Assembly: GCA_041552135.1 (NCBI GenBank)
Contig: JBFELL010000014.1
Coordinates: 1-29,583 of the forward strand
Direction: 5' to 3'
DNA: 29,583 nt
From: SZUA-186 sp041552135
GTDB lineage: Bacteria > Pseudomonadota > Gammaproteobacteria > UBA9214
The notes under the pieces are model-generated. The model was given only the letters and a program-made list of their open reading frames with translations, was not told the origin of the DNA and made no database searches. This document shows, one piece after another, positions 9,369-17,560 of this stretch. Every line of letters begins with the position of its first letter. Positions within the stretch are counted from its first letter, which is position 1. The position numbers and the translations under genes were made by a program.

Positions 9369-9833
9369 ATGAGCGAGAGTACCGAACAGCTACGCAGTCT
9401 GTGGATACCACTGCGGCAGGTGAACATGCTGTTGCCGCACGCTGTCGTGGCGGAGATCGGCAACTACCGGGTTCCCGATGGCCGCGGGGATACCCCTGAC
9501 TGGATGCTTGGCGACATCAACTGGCGGGGCATCGCGATTCCGGTGGTTTCCCTGGAAACCCTTTGTGGCGAGTCTGCGCCGGCCAATCTGGTGTATTCCC
9601 GCCTGCTGATTATCAACTCTGTCCGGCCCGGCAGCAGCGTGCCGTTCTATGCCATTGTCACGGCAGGCCTGCCGCGGCCGCTGCCGTTCGACAGTTCACT
9701 GATGTCGGGTGCCGAGCCGTGCGGACACGAGGCACTACAGTGCCGGCTGGCGATTGATGGCGAGATAGCCGTGATACCCGACCTGGACTATCTGCAGGGG
9801 CAGCTGGAACGTCATGCCGGAAAGGCGGCATAG
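9369..9833 (+). CDS. chpC: ChpC-like CheW-domain protein
   Basis: A 154-aa protein placed directly after chpA, with the strong ribosome site CAGGAGGA just before its ATG. It has the CheW-like pattern LWIPLRQVNMLLPHAVVAEI at the N terminus and WMLGDINWRGIAIPVVSLETL in the position of the WVRGxxxxRGxxxPVxDL strand of CheW. In Pseudomonas the gene after chpA-chpB is chpC, a second CheW homologue linking extra receptors to ChpA; that assignment here rests on position and fold. The sequence is more diverged than PilI, and the expected second Arg of the RG motif is replaced (NWRGIAIPV). No clear terminator follows. The next gene is convergent, with its end 58 bases away. Confidence 0.78.
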   Translation: MSESTEQLRSLWIPLRQVNMLLPHAVVAEIGNYRVPDGRGDTPDWMLGDINWRGIAIPVVSLETLCGESAPANLVYSRLLIINSVRPGSSVPFYAIVTAGLPRPLPFDSSLMSGAEPCGHEALQCRLAIDGEIAVIPDLDYLQGQLERHAGKAA

Positions 9834-9891
9834 TGATCGCCTGTGGCAGGGCGCGGTGGATCGGAAGCAAGGTGCCCGGGTGCGGGTCCGC

Positions 9892-10071
9892 TCAGTCGCT
9901 GGACATCTTCAAGAGTATGACCTTCAGGTCGTCAATACCGCATTGCGGCTTGCGGCGGTCCGGCAACTGCCTTCTGTCGCGGACCACGAGCATGTTCTGA
10001 CTGTCTCTCAGGGGAAATTCAACAGGCAACCCCAGCCGGCGACTGCCCTTTTCTCTGACAACCAGTTTCAT
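9892..10071 (-). CDS. Small 59-aa protein, function unknown
   Basis: A short open frame not previously flagged by length, starting at the ATG on the minus strand at 10071 and stopping with TGA at 9892-9894. The product starts MKLVVREKGSRRLGLPVEF and ends KVILLKMSSD. It is basic and rich in Arg/Asp, with the notable segment RDRRQLPDRRKPQCGIDDLK. The second half looks like a designed helix-plus-linker rather than random translation: DRRxLPDRR followed by a GIDDLKVILLKM amphipathic stretch. No domain is recognised. It lies 86 bases downstream of another small gene on the same strand and faces chpC tail to tail. The ribosome site is weak (CAGG abutting the ATG). I believe it is real from its composition, but have no family match. 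Confidence 0.55.
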   Translation of the reverse strand: MKLVVREKGSRRLGLPVEFPLRDSQNMLVVRDRRQLPDRRKPQCGIDDLKVILLKMSSD

Positions 10072-10157
10072 CCTGAAGCCGATTCCATTGTGTATGCCAG
10101 TACGTTCGTGCGCGGGTGTGGAACACAGTCAGGGTACCCGCCTTGCCGCACCGTCAA

Positions 10158-10379
10158 CTATCCGTTTGCCACTGCGTCCTCGTAACCGTACATATCAATC
10201 TGCGAGGCCTCGGCATGGTCGAACGTGTCGGTGCCAATGAAGTCCTCAAGTGCGGCCTGCAGTCCCTGCAGATCGCTAAAGGACTGTTGCCGCAGGGTCA
10301 GGGTGTTCTCGATAATGCCGATAACCCCGTTCGTGTTCGCCGGGTCCCTTCGGTAGACCCGAATCACGTAGTTGTTCAT
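10158..10379 (-). CDS. Small 73-aa conserved-looking hypothetical protein
   Basis: The frame runs further upstream, but the start chosen is the ATG at 10379, which has a good GGAGGGG ribosome site seven bases before it; the upstream extension is low-complexity and untypical. The product begins MNNYVIRVYRRDPANTNGVI and has the look of a compact alpha/beta domain: a beta strand (NYVIRVYRR), a second strand (GVIGIIENT) and a helix (SFSDLQGLQAALEDFIG). Short proteins starting YVIRIYRRD with a GIIE strand are familiar as uncharacterised genes in sulfur-oxidising proteobacteria, but I cannot name a function. It has no signal peptide or membrane segment. It lies 168 bases after rsmE and may be transcribed separately. 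Confidence 0.75.
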   Translation of the reverse strand: MNNYVIRVYRRDPANTNGVIGIIENTLTLRQQSFSDLQGLQAALEDFIGTDTFDHAEASQIDMYGYEDAVANG

Positions 10380-10449
10380 GCTGCCCCTCCGTAAATTTTG
10401 ATTCTGATTTTTTCCCGGCCTTGATTGTTTTATATGGCCGAGCATCCCG

Positions 10450-10479
10450 ACTTTACACCCGCACGGCATATATCACCAA
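10450..10479 (-). promoter_or_regulatory. Possible sigma-70 promoter for the 73-aa gene
   Basis: On the minus strand, TTGGTG (10479-10474) and TAAAGT (10455-10450) are separated by 18 bases, matching the -35 and -10 consensus at three and four of six positions. The predicted start is about 65 bases before the ATG at 10379, inside the rsmE-to-small-gene spacer (10380-10547). Nothing else recognisable lies in that spacer apart from a short CTGCAT direct repeat near 10504-10520. Confidence 0.3.
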
Positions 10480-10547
10480 ATGCTGATAAGTGCGTGGGAA
10501 TACCTGCATGATGCCTGCATCCGGTTGTTTTGTATGGCAATCGGGGT

Positions 10548-11282
10548 TCAGCGGAAGTCGCCCCAGAGTACCTGAAGACCGGCCAGTGCTGCGAGCCCGG
10601 CCGTTTCCGTGCGCAGGACGCGCTGCCCCAGGCGGATGCCTTTGTAGCCGGTATTGCCGGCAAGAGCACGTTCGTCCGGGGTCAGGCCGCCTTCCGGGCC
10701 GACCAGCAGGGTGATGCCGTCATGCGTTGGTCCGAGGTCCCTGAGGGTATGCGCGCTTTGCGGTTGCAGCATGAGCTTCAGGCCGTTGCCGGATTCACCG
10801 CCCGTCCAGCTGGCGTAGTCCAGCGGCTGCAGCAGTTCCGGCAGGGTGGCCCGGCCGCACTGTTCGCAGGCGCTGATCACGACGCCGCGCCAGTGCTGCA
10901 GGCGTCTTTCCAGGCGTCCCCCCTTGAGGTGCTTGTGGCAGCGCTGCATCCACAGTGGCTGGATTGCATCAACACCCAGTTCGACGGCCTTCTGCAGGAT
11001 GAGGTCCATGCGGTCATTGCGTGCAATGCCCTGTGCGAGTCTGATGTGCAGCGAGGGTGCCGCGACAGTGCTGACTGGCCCGGCGATGGCAAGGGTGATT
11101 TCCGAGCGGCCGATGTCCTGCAGCATGGCATCGTGCTCGTTGCCGCTGCCGTCGAATATCCGCAGGGCGGCGCCGGGGCGCAGGCGCAGCACGTTTTTCA
11201 CATGATGCGCGGGCTGGCCGCCGGCGACAAGCGAGGCACCGTCACGCAGTGGCTGCGGGATATAAAGGCGGGTTATGCGCAT
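10548..11282 (-). CDS. rsmE: 16S rRNA m3U1498 methyltransferase RsmE
   Basis: A 244-aa SPOUT-class methyltransferase that methylates N3 of U1498 in 16S rRNA, using S-adenosylmethionine in the cytoplasm. The N terminus (MRITRLYIPQPL) leads into a PUA-like RNA-binding domain with HHVKNVLRLRPGAALRIFDG. The catalytic domain carries QKAVELGVDAIQPLW, then ACEQCGRATLPEL, and the cofactor-binding knot LLVGPEGGLTPDE and RLGQRVLRTETAGLAAL. Length is normal for the family. The start is six bases after the bioA stop, so it is almost certainly cotranscribed with bioA. It ends at TGA at 10548. Confidence 0.95.
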   Translation of the reverse strand: MRITRLYIPQPLRDGASLVAGGQPAHHVKNVLRLRPGAALRIFDGSGNEHDAMLQDIGRSEITLAIAGPVSTVAAPSLHIRLAQGIARNDRMDLILQKAVELGVDAIQPLWMQRCHKHLKGGRLERRLQHWRGVVISACEQCGRATLPELLQPLDYASWTGGESGNGLKLMLQPQSAHTLRDLGPTHDGITLLVGPEGGLTPDERALAGNTGYKGIRLGQRVLRTETAGLAALAGLQVLWGDFR

Positions 11283-11288
11283 GACCTG

Positions 11289-12638
11289 TCAGTTGCGGGT
11301 GGCCCGGTCAATGCCCTCGGTGGCGACCGTCCCAAGCAGTTCGATCTCCTCCGGCGTTATCACGTAGGGCGGCATGAAATAGATGACGTTGCCGAGCGGT
11401 CGCAGCAGCACGCCGCGTTCAAGGGCATGCCGGTATACCTGCAGGCCACGGCGTTCCTGCCAGGGATAGGGTGTGCGCGATGCCTTTTCCTGCACCATCT
11501 CGATGGCCAGGACCATGCCGGTCTGGCGGACCTCGGCGACATGCGGATGGTCGGCGAGTTCTGCCACAGCAGCAGCCATGGCAGCGGCCAGTGCCCTGTT
11601 GGCGTTGATGACATCATCCTCCCTGAAGATATCCAGCGTGGCCAGCGCCGCACGGCAGCCGACAGGATTGCCGGTGTAGCTGTGCGAGTGCAGGAAGGCA
11701 TTCAGCCGGGTGTAGTCATCATAGAAGCTGTCATAGATCTCATTGCGGGTCAGCACCACCGACAGTGGCAGGTAACCGCCGGTCAGGCCCTTCGACAGGC
11801 ACATGAAATCCGGCGTGATATCCGCCTGCTCGCAGGCAAACAGCGTGCCGGTGCGGCCGAACCCGACGGCGATCTCGTCGGCGATAAGGTGCACGCCGTG
11901 GCGGTCACAGGCATCCCGCAGCAGCCTGAGATACACCGGGTCGTACATACGCATGTAGCCGGCGCACTGTACCAGCGGCTCGACGATAACGGCGCAGGTC
12001 TCCCCGGCATGCCGTGCCAGCGCCGCCTCCATCTTTTCGAACTGGCGCACGCTGTAGTCGTGCCATGACTCACCGGTCTCGCGGTGGTAGCAGTCGGGAG
12101 ACGGGACGGTGATGGTCTGCATCAGCAGCGGCTGGTAGGTCTGCCTGTAGAGTTCGACATTGCCGACCGCCAGTGCGCCCAGGGTCTCGCCGTGGTAGCT
12201 GTTTTCCAGGGTGATGAATTTCGTCTTCTCCTGCCGGCCCCGGTTAAGCCAGCTGTGAAAACTCATCTTCAGCGCGACCTCGATGGCGGACGAGCCGTTG
12301 TCGGCGTAGAAGCAGCGCTCAAGGCCGGCGGGCGTGATCTCGACGAGTCGCTCGGAAAGCTCGATGACCGTCTCATGGGTAAAGCCGGCAAGCAGAACGT
12401 GTTCCAGTGTTTCCAGTTGCTCTGCCAGTGCGGCATTGATGCGGGGGTTGCTGTGCCCGAAGAGGTTGACCCACCAGGAGCTGATGGCATCGAGATAGCG
12501 CTTGCCGTCGAAATCCTCCAGCCAGACCCCCTTGCCGCGCCGCACCGGTATGACCGGCAGCCACTCGTGGTCCTTCATCTGCGTGCAGGGATGCCACAGA
12601 ACGGAGAGATCGCGTTGTACCAGGTCCTTGTTATTCAT
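11289..12638 (-). CDS. bioA: Adenosylmethionine-8-amino-7-oxononanoate aminotransferase BioA
   Basis: A 449-aa fold-type I PLP enzyme of biotin synthesis, converting 7-keto-8-aminopelargonate to 7,8-diaminopelargonate with S-adenosylmethionine as the unusual amino donor. Diagnostic residues are the N-terminal LWHPCTQMKDHEW, the SSWWVNLFGHSNP substrate loop, LIADEIAVGFGRTG with the PLP-contacting Asp, and the PLP lysine Lys283 in CLSKGLTGGYLPLS. The C-terminal RPLGNVIYFMPPYVIT is also typical. The ATG at 12638 (MNNKDLVQ) fits family lengths; no good purine-rich ribosome site precedes it, and a longer frame to 12695 reaches into a repeat arm and is not favoured. Other biotin genes are absent here, so biotin synthesis is split in this genome. 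Confidence 0.95.
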   Translation of the reverse strand: MNNKDLVQRDLSVLWHPCTQMKDHEWLPVIPVRRGKGVWLEDFDGKRYLDAISSWWVNLFGHSNPRINAALAEQLETLEHVLLAGFTHETVIELSERLVEITPAGLERCFYADNGSSAIEVALKMSFHSWLNRGRQEKTKFITLENSYHGETLGALAVGNVELYRQTYQPLLMQTITVPSPDCYHRETGESWHDYSVRQFEKMEAALARHAGETCAVIVEPLVQCAGYMRMYDPVYLRLLRDACDRHGVHLIADEIAVGFGRTGTLFACEQADITPDFMCLSKGLTGGYLPLSVVLTRNEIYDSFYDDYTRLNAFLHSHSYTGNPVGCRAALATLDIFREDDVINANRALAAAMAAAVAELADHPHVAEVRQTGMVLAIEMVQEKASRTPYPWQERRGLQVYRHALERGVLLRPLGNVIYFMPPYVITPEEIELLGTVATEGIDRATRN

Positions 12639-12679
12639 GGCGGGAACATTAATGGATGGGGGGCTGCCGTTGCAAAAAG

Positions 12680-13078
12680 AAATACTCTCGCGCAAGGGCG
12701 CCGGGTCGAAAAGATGCTGAAAATAACCAATAACCGGGCAGACTGCGTCCAGACATGCCAGGGAGTATATAAGTATCCCGACATTCCGGCCTGCGTTCCC
12801 GCCCCCTTTGAAGGGGGCGGGACAGGGCGGGGGTCGTGTTATTGAACATTTTTACGAACGGGTACAAGGCAGGTGATGTCGGCACGCTTTGTACCCCATT
12901 AGTCAATCCGGTGTTAGCGAGCAGGCCGGAAAGATAATGTGGAGGCAGGGTAGGAGACAGCTGCGATTGATATAAAGACTGAATACGCAGCACTTTGACT
13001 GTGCCTGTCTGTTGTTGGTATATCGTGATGCCTTGCCTCTTTGCGCCCTGGTGCCTTTGCGCGAGCATAAATTTTCCT
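12680..13078. repeat. metF-bioA spacer bracketed by inverted CGCAAAG-type repeats
   Basis: The 457-base gene-free stretch 12639-13095 is mostly this unit. The left arm (12680-12708, plus orientation) reads AAATACTCTCGCGCAAGGG and onward; the right arm (13031-13078) carries the inverse, with GCTCGCGCAAAGGCACCAGG on the minus strand. The arms match those of a second unit at 13971-14122. The right arm ends 17 bases from the metF stop and the left arm begins about 40 bases from the bioA start, so nearly the whole spacer lies within the unit. The interior holds a GC-rich palindrome and no convincing gene. It resembles a miniature inverted-repeat element, but no target duplication was identified. 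Confidence 0.5.
12798..12821. repeat. Perfect GC-rich palindrome
   Basis: CCCGCCCCCTT at 12798-12808 is followed by TG and then AAGGGGGCGGG at 12811-12821, an 11-bp perfect inverted repeat, with T and A flanking outside it. A GGGACAGGGCGGGGG run follows. Palindromes built on CCCCCTTTGAAGGGGG are familiar as dispersed intergenic repeats in proteobacteria. No T tract of terminator length follows on either strand. Confidence 0.7.
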
Positions 13079-13095
13079 GTCATGCATCCCCGCAG

Positions 13096-13944
13096 TCAGC
13101 TGCCGGACAGCCCCAGGTTCTTCCAGATGGCGATGGACGGTTCTGACTTGTTCAGGGTGTAGAAATGCAGGCCGGGGGCGCCCTGCTCAAGCAGGCGTGC
13201 GCACAGGGCGGTGACGACGTCCTCGCCAAAGGCGCGAATGGACGCGAGGTCCTCGCCCCAGGCCTCCAGCCGCTTGCGAATCCAGCGCGGGATCTCGGCG
13301 CCGCAGGTGTCGGAGAAGCGTGCCAGTTGAAAGTAGTTGGTAATCGGCATGACACCCGGCACGATCGGGATCGTTATGCCCGCCTGGCCGCAGCGTTCGA
13401 TAAAACGGAAATAGGCGTCAGGGTTGTAGAAGTACTGCGTAATGGCGCTGTCGGCGCCGGCCTGCACCTTGCGCTTGAAATTGGCAAGGTCCCGGTCAGG
13501 ACTGGTGGCCTGCGGGTGGTATTCCGGGTAGGCGGCGACCTCGATATGGAAGTGGTCGCCGGTCTCCTGGCGGATAAAGCTGACCAGTTCGTTGGCATGC
13601 CTGAACTCGCCGGCCTCGACGACGCCGGACGGGATGTCGCCACGCAGGGCGACCATGTGTTTGATGCCTTCCTTCTCGTAGGCGTGCAGGACGTTGCGGA
13701 TGTTGTCGTGCGTGGAACTGATGCAGGACAGGTGCGGCGCGACCTCGATGCCTGACTTGTGCTGGATGTCGACGACCGTCTGGAATGTCCGTTCGCGGGT
13801 GGATCCGCCTGCCCCGAAGGTGACGGAAAAGAAACGCGGCTTCAGTGCGGCCAGTGCCTGGCTGGTTTCCTCCAGCTTTTCCAGACCCTTTCCGGTCTTG
13901 GGCGGAAAGAACTCGAAGCTGTAGTCGGGGGTGTCGGTGTTCAT
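13096..13944 (-). CDS. metF: 5,10-methylenetetrahydrofolate reductase MetF
   Basis: A 282-aa FAD-dependent TIM-barrel enzyme reducing methylene-THF to methyl-THF, the methyl donor for methionine synthesis. Family signatures are SFEFFPPKTGKG at the N terminus, FFSVTFGAGGSTRERT, PHLSCISSTHDNI, MVALRGDIPSG, VAAYPEYHPQA, KRKVQAGADSAITQYFYN and the terminal LHFYTLNKSEPS. Length is close to E. coli MetF (296 aa). The ATG at 13944 gives the normal N terminus; the frame extends to 13989, but those residues are atypical and enter a repeat arm. The bases before the ATG are pyrimidine-rich, without a clear ribosome site. It follows ahcY on the same strand, fitting a methyl-cycle operon interrupted only by repeat-filled spacers. 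Confidence 0.95.
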   Translation of the reverse strand: MNTDTPDYSFEFFPPKTGKGLEKLEETSQALAALKPRFFSVTFGAGGSTRERTFQTVVDIQHKSGIEVAPHLSCISSTHDNIRNVLHAYEKEGIKHMVALRGDIPSGVVEAGEFRHANELVSFIRQETGDHFHIEVAAYPEYHPQATSPDRDLANFKRKVQAGADSAITQYFYNPDAYFRFIERCGQAGITIPIVPGVMPITNYFQLARFSDTCGAEIPRWIRKRLEAWGEDLASIRAFGEDVVTALCARLLEQGAPGLHFYTLNKSEPSIAIWKNLGLSGS

Positions 13945-13970
13945 CAAGGGGGTGGTGTAATTACAGCAGA

Positions 13971-14122
13971 AAATAACACTCAAGCGCAAAGTCGCCAGGA
14001 ACGCCGGGTTGGTGAAACCAAAAGCACGATGTCATTCGCTCGAGGGCGGGAATGATAATGGTTTTTTCCTTTCAGAGCCTGACGTTACCCTGCGTTCTTT
14101 GCGCCTTTGCGGTGAGACTATT
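13971..14122. repeat. ahcY-metF spacer bracketed by the same inverted repeat
   Basis: The left arm (13971-14010, plus) contains CTCAAGCGCAAAGTCGCCAG followed by GAACGCCGGGT. The right arm (14084-14122) on the minus strand contains CTCACCGCAAAGGCGCAAAG followed by GAACGCAGGGT. The two arms thus share a long near-identical block in opposite orientation, enclosing about 73 bases. The right arm begins right after the ahcY stop, and the left arm lies 27 bases from the metF start. The interior contains a short CATTC/GAATG hairpin and a TTTTTT run at about 14062. Confidence 0.55.
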
Positions 14123-14124
14123 GG

Positions 14125-15543
14125 CTAGTATCGATAATACTCCGGCTTGTACGGCCCCTCGACCGGCACGCCGATGTAGTCGGCCTGTTCCTGCGACAGG
14201 GTCGTCAGGTGGGCGCTGATCTTGTCGAGGTGCAACCTCGCGACTTCCTCGTCCAGCTTCTTCGGCAGGGTGTAGACCCTGTTCTCGTAGTTCTCGCCGT
14301 GGTTCCAGATTTCCATTTGCGCCAGTACCTGGTTGGTGAAGCTGTTGGACATGACGAAACTCGGGTGGCCGGTCGCGCAGCCGAGGTTCACCAGCCGGCC
14401 CTCGGCGAGCAGGATGATGCGCTTGCCATCCGGGAAGATGATATGGTCTACCTGCGGCGTGATGTTCTCCCATTGGTACTTCTTCACGCTGGCGACATCG
14501 ATCTCGTTGTCGAAGTGCCCGATGTTGCAGACAATGGCCTGGTCCTTCATGGCTGCCATGTGATCATGTCCGATGACATGGTAGTTGCCTGTGGCGGTAA
14601 CGAAGATATCCGCATGGGCGGCGGCCTCTTCCATGGTGACGACGCGGTAGCCTTCCATTGCCGCCTGCAGGGCGCAGATGGGATCGATCTCCGTCACCCA
14701 GACACTGCAGCCAAGTCCGCGCAGTGACTGTGCGCAGCCCTTGCCGACATCGCCGTAGCCGATGACCAGGGCCACCTTGCCGGCGATCATGACATCGGTG
14801 GCACGCTTGATGCCGTCCACCAGTGACTCGCGGCAGCCGTACAGGTTGTCGAATTTGCTCTTGGTCACCGAGTCGTTGACGTTGATGGCGGGGAACGGCA
14901 GTTCGCCGCGTTCCTCCATCTGGTACAGGCGGTGTACACCGGTGGTGGTTTCCTCGGTCACGCCGTGTATGTTCTTGCGGATGCCGGAATACCAGCCCGG
15001 CTGTTTGGCGAGACGCGTCTTGATGGCGTTGAACAGCGAGACCTCTTCCTCGCTCGCCGGGTTGTCCAGCACAGAGGGGTCCGACTCGGCCCTGCTGCCC
15101 AGCATGATCAGCAGCGTCGCGTCGCCGCCGTCATCGAGGATCATGTTGGGCGTGCCGCCGTCATGCCATTCCATGATGCGGTGCGTGAAGTCCCAGTAGT
15201 CGTCGAGGGACTCGCCCTTCCATGCATAGACGGGTATGCCGTCAGCGGCAATAGCGGCGGCGGCATGGTCCTGGGTGGAGAAGATGTTGCAGGAGGCCCA
15301 GCGCACCTCGGCGCCGAGTTCCACCAGTGTCTCGATCAGCACGGCAGTCTGGATGGTCATGTGCAGGCTGCCGGCAATGCGGGCGCCCTTCAGGGGTTTT
15401 TCACTGCCGTACTTGTCGCGCAGCGCAACCAGGCCAGGCATCTCGGTCTCGGCGATGGCGATTTCCTTGCGGCCCCAGTCCTTCAGGCCAATGTCGGCAA
15501 CCTTGTAATCGGCGCTGAGGTTTTCTGCTGGTTGTGAACTCAT
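14125..15543 (-). CDS. ahcY: S-adenosylhomocysteine hydrolase
   Basis: A 472-aa NAD-dependent cytosolic enzyme splitting S-adenosylhomocysteine into adenosine and homocysteine, relieving product inhibition of methyltransferases. Recognisable are KDWGRKEIAIAETEMPGL near the N terminus, the substrate-binding AGSLHMTIQTAVLIETL, the catalytic-region NVNDSVTKSKFDNLYGCRES, the Rossmann loop GYGDVGKGCAQSLRGLG and the C-terminal signature GPYKPEYYRY. The length indicates the long bacterial form with an insertion (KTRLAKQPGWYSGIRKNIHG). It starts 26 bases after metK and both are minus strand, so metK-ahcY is one transcription unit. No SAH-riboswitch consensus was found in the spacer, which is too short to hold one. 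Confidence 0.97.
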   Translation of the reverse strand: MSSQPAENLSADYKVADIGLKDWGRKEIAIAETEMPGLVALRDKYGSEKPLKGARIAGSLHMTIQTAVLIETLVELGAEVRWASCNIFSTQDHAAAAIAADGIPVYAWKGESLDDYWDFTHRIMEWHDGGTPNMILDDGGDATLLIMLGSRAESDPSVLDNPASEEEVSLFNAIKTRLAKQPGWYSGIRKNIHGVTEETTTGVHRLYQMEERGELPFPAINVNDSVTKSKFDNLYGCRESLVDGIKRATDVMIAGKVALVIGYGDVGKGCAQSLRGLGCSVWVTEIDPICALQAAMEGYRVVTMEEAAAHADIFVTATGNYHVIGHDHMAAMKDQAIVCNIGHFDNEIDVASVKKYQWENITPQVDHIIFPDGKRIILLAEGRLVNLGCATGHPSFVMSNSFTNQVLAQMEIWNHGENYENRVYTLPKKLDEEVARLHLDKISAHLTTLSQEQADYIGVPVEGPYKPEYYRY

Positions 15544-15569
15544 AATCCGGTTTCTCTGTCAGGGTGTGT

Positions 15570-16757
<1,188 letters not shown>

Positions 16758-16820
16758 ATTATTTGGTTTCATCTTGAATTGGACAGTAAAGTCTACCCTA
16801 CGCAAGTGATATTTTCATTA

Positions 16821-16832
16821 GTACCCTGGTAC
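16821..16832. promoter_or_regulatory. Palindrome in the metK / thioredoxin-like divergent spacer
   Basis: GTACCCTGGTAC (GTACC, two bases, GGTAC) sits midway in the only intergenic space (16758-16873) available for both divergent promoters. It is flanked by TAGTACC and GGTACGGCTA, hinting at longer imperfect symmetry. It is not a MetJ box (AGACGTCT). It could be a repressor operator or chance; no promoter hexamers stand out clearly. Confidence 0.3.
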
Positions 16833-16873
16833 GGCTACTGTGTGTCTTTCCCGCATCATTACCCAGGTCGCTT

Positions 16874-17443
16874 ATGGTCAGTCTGGAAACCCCGGTTTGT
16901 GATTTTGGCAGGCCTGCACCGGATTTCTCCCTCCCCGGTGTCGATGGCAACACGTGGACACGGGACGGCTGCGCCGGTCCCAATGGCCTGCTGGTGATGT
17001 TCATCTGTAACCACTGCCCCTACGTCAGGGCGATACGCGCCCGTCTGGTCCGGGACACCCGGGAGCTGCGCGATCACGGAATCCACAGTGTCGCCATCAT
17101 GTCCAATGATCCAACGCTCTATGAAGAAGACAGTTTCCGTAACATGCAGGCCATTGCCCGCGAGCTGGATTTCCCGTTTCCCTACCTGCTGGATGAGACA
17201 CAGGCCGTTGCCAGACAGTACGGCGCCGTCTGCACACCGGATTTCTTTGGGTACAACCGCGACATGGAACTGCAGTACCGCGGGCAGTTCGATGCCAGTC
17301 GCAAACAGCTAGCCGGTGCGGATGTGCGGCGCGATCTGTTCGAGGCGATGTGCGAAGTGGCGGCTACCGGCAAGGGGCCCGAGGTGCAGATTCCGGGCAT
17401 GGGCTGTTCCATCAAATGGCGAGAACCGGCCGTGCCGATATAG
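16874..17443 (+). CDS. Thioredoxin-fold (AhpC/TSA-like) redox protein
   Basis: A 189-aa cytoplasmic redoxin. The N-terminal PAPDFSLPGVDGNTW is the typical redoxin start, and the active site is Cys45-Asn-His-Cys48 in MFICNHCPYVRAIRARL, a CxxC redox pair followed by the cis-Pro region DETQAVARQYGAVCTPDFF. Proteins with this CNHCPYV motif are a widespread but poorly defined thioredoxin/peroxiredoxin-like family; the substrate is not known. There is no signal peptide. Extra cysteines occur at 9, 33 and near the C terminus (GMGCSIKW). The start ATG at 16874 has only a weak AGG site upstream. The gene diverges from metK and is followed by the structured leader of tkt, so it is probably monocistronic. 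Confidence 0.85.
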   Translation: MVSLETPVCDFGRPAPDFSLPGVDGNTWTRDGCAGPNGLLVMFICNHCPYVRAIRARLVRDTRELRDHGIHSVAIMSNDPTLYEEDSFRNMQAIARELDFPFPYLLDETQAVARQYGAVCTPDFFGYNRDMELQYRGQFDASRKQLAGADVRRDLFEAMCEVAATGKGPEVQIPGMGCSIKWREPAVPI

Positions 17444-17522
17444 GGTTATTCTTCAGTAAGTAACTGATTATTAATACTATATTCGCATTGATCGGGTGGT
17501 AGTGGATAGCCCGGACGTGCTA

Positions 17523-17551
17523 TTGCCCATTGGTACAAACTAGGGGAAAAT
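17523..17551 (+). promoter_or_regulatory. Candidate sigma-70 promoter of the tkt operon
   Basis: TTGCCC (17523-17528) and GAAAAT (17546-17551) are 17 bases apart, each matching four of six consensus positions. The predicted transcription start, about 17558, falls exactly before the first hairpin of the leader, which supports the call. The upstream part of the spacer, 17460-17500, is AT-rich compared with surrounding DNA. Confidence 0.5.
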
Positions 17552-17560
17552 AGCGCGCTT

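Noticed and set aside
9814..10185. 123-codon plus-strand frame after chpC
   Set aside because: It overlaps the chpC end and runs opposite the better-patterned 59-aa minus-strand gene.
10530..12068. 512-codon plus-strand frame over rsmE and bioA
   Set aside because: It overlaps two certain genes and has no domain; shadow frame.
12649..13083. 144-codon minus-strand frame in the metF-bioA spacer
   Set aside because: It consists of repeat arms and a palindrome translated through; low similarity to any protein pattern and no ribosome site.
16758..16873. SAM or SAH riboswitch before metK
   Set aside because: No match by eye to the SAM-I/II/III or SAH (CGAGGAGCGYUGC-type) cores; the spacer is short. 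A covariance-model search would settle it.
17470..17500. LysR-type (CbbR-like) T-N11-A sites upstream of tkt
   Set aside because: AT-rich sequence gives such matches by chance, and no cbbR gene is in the window.
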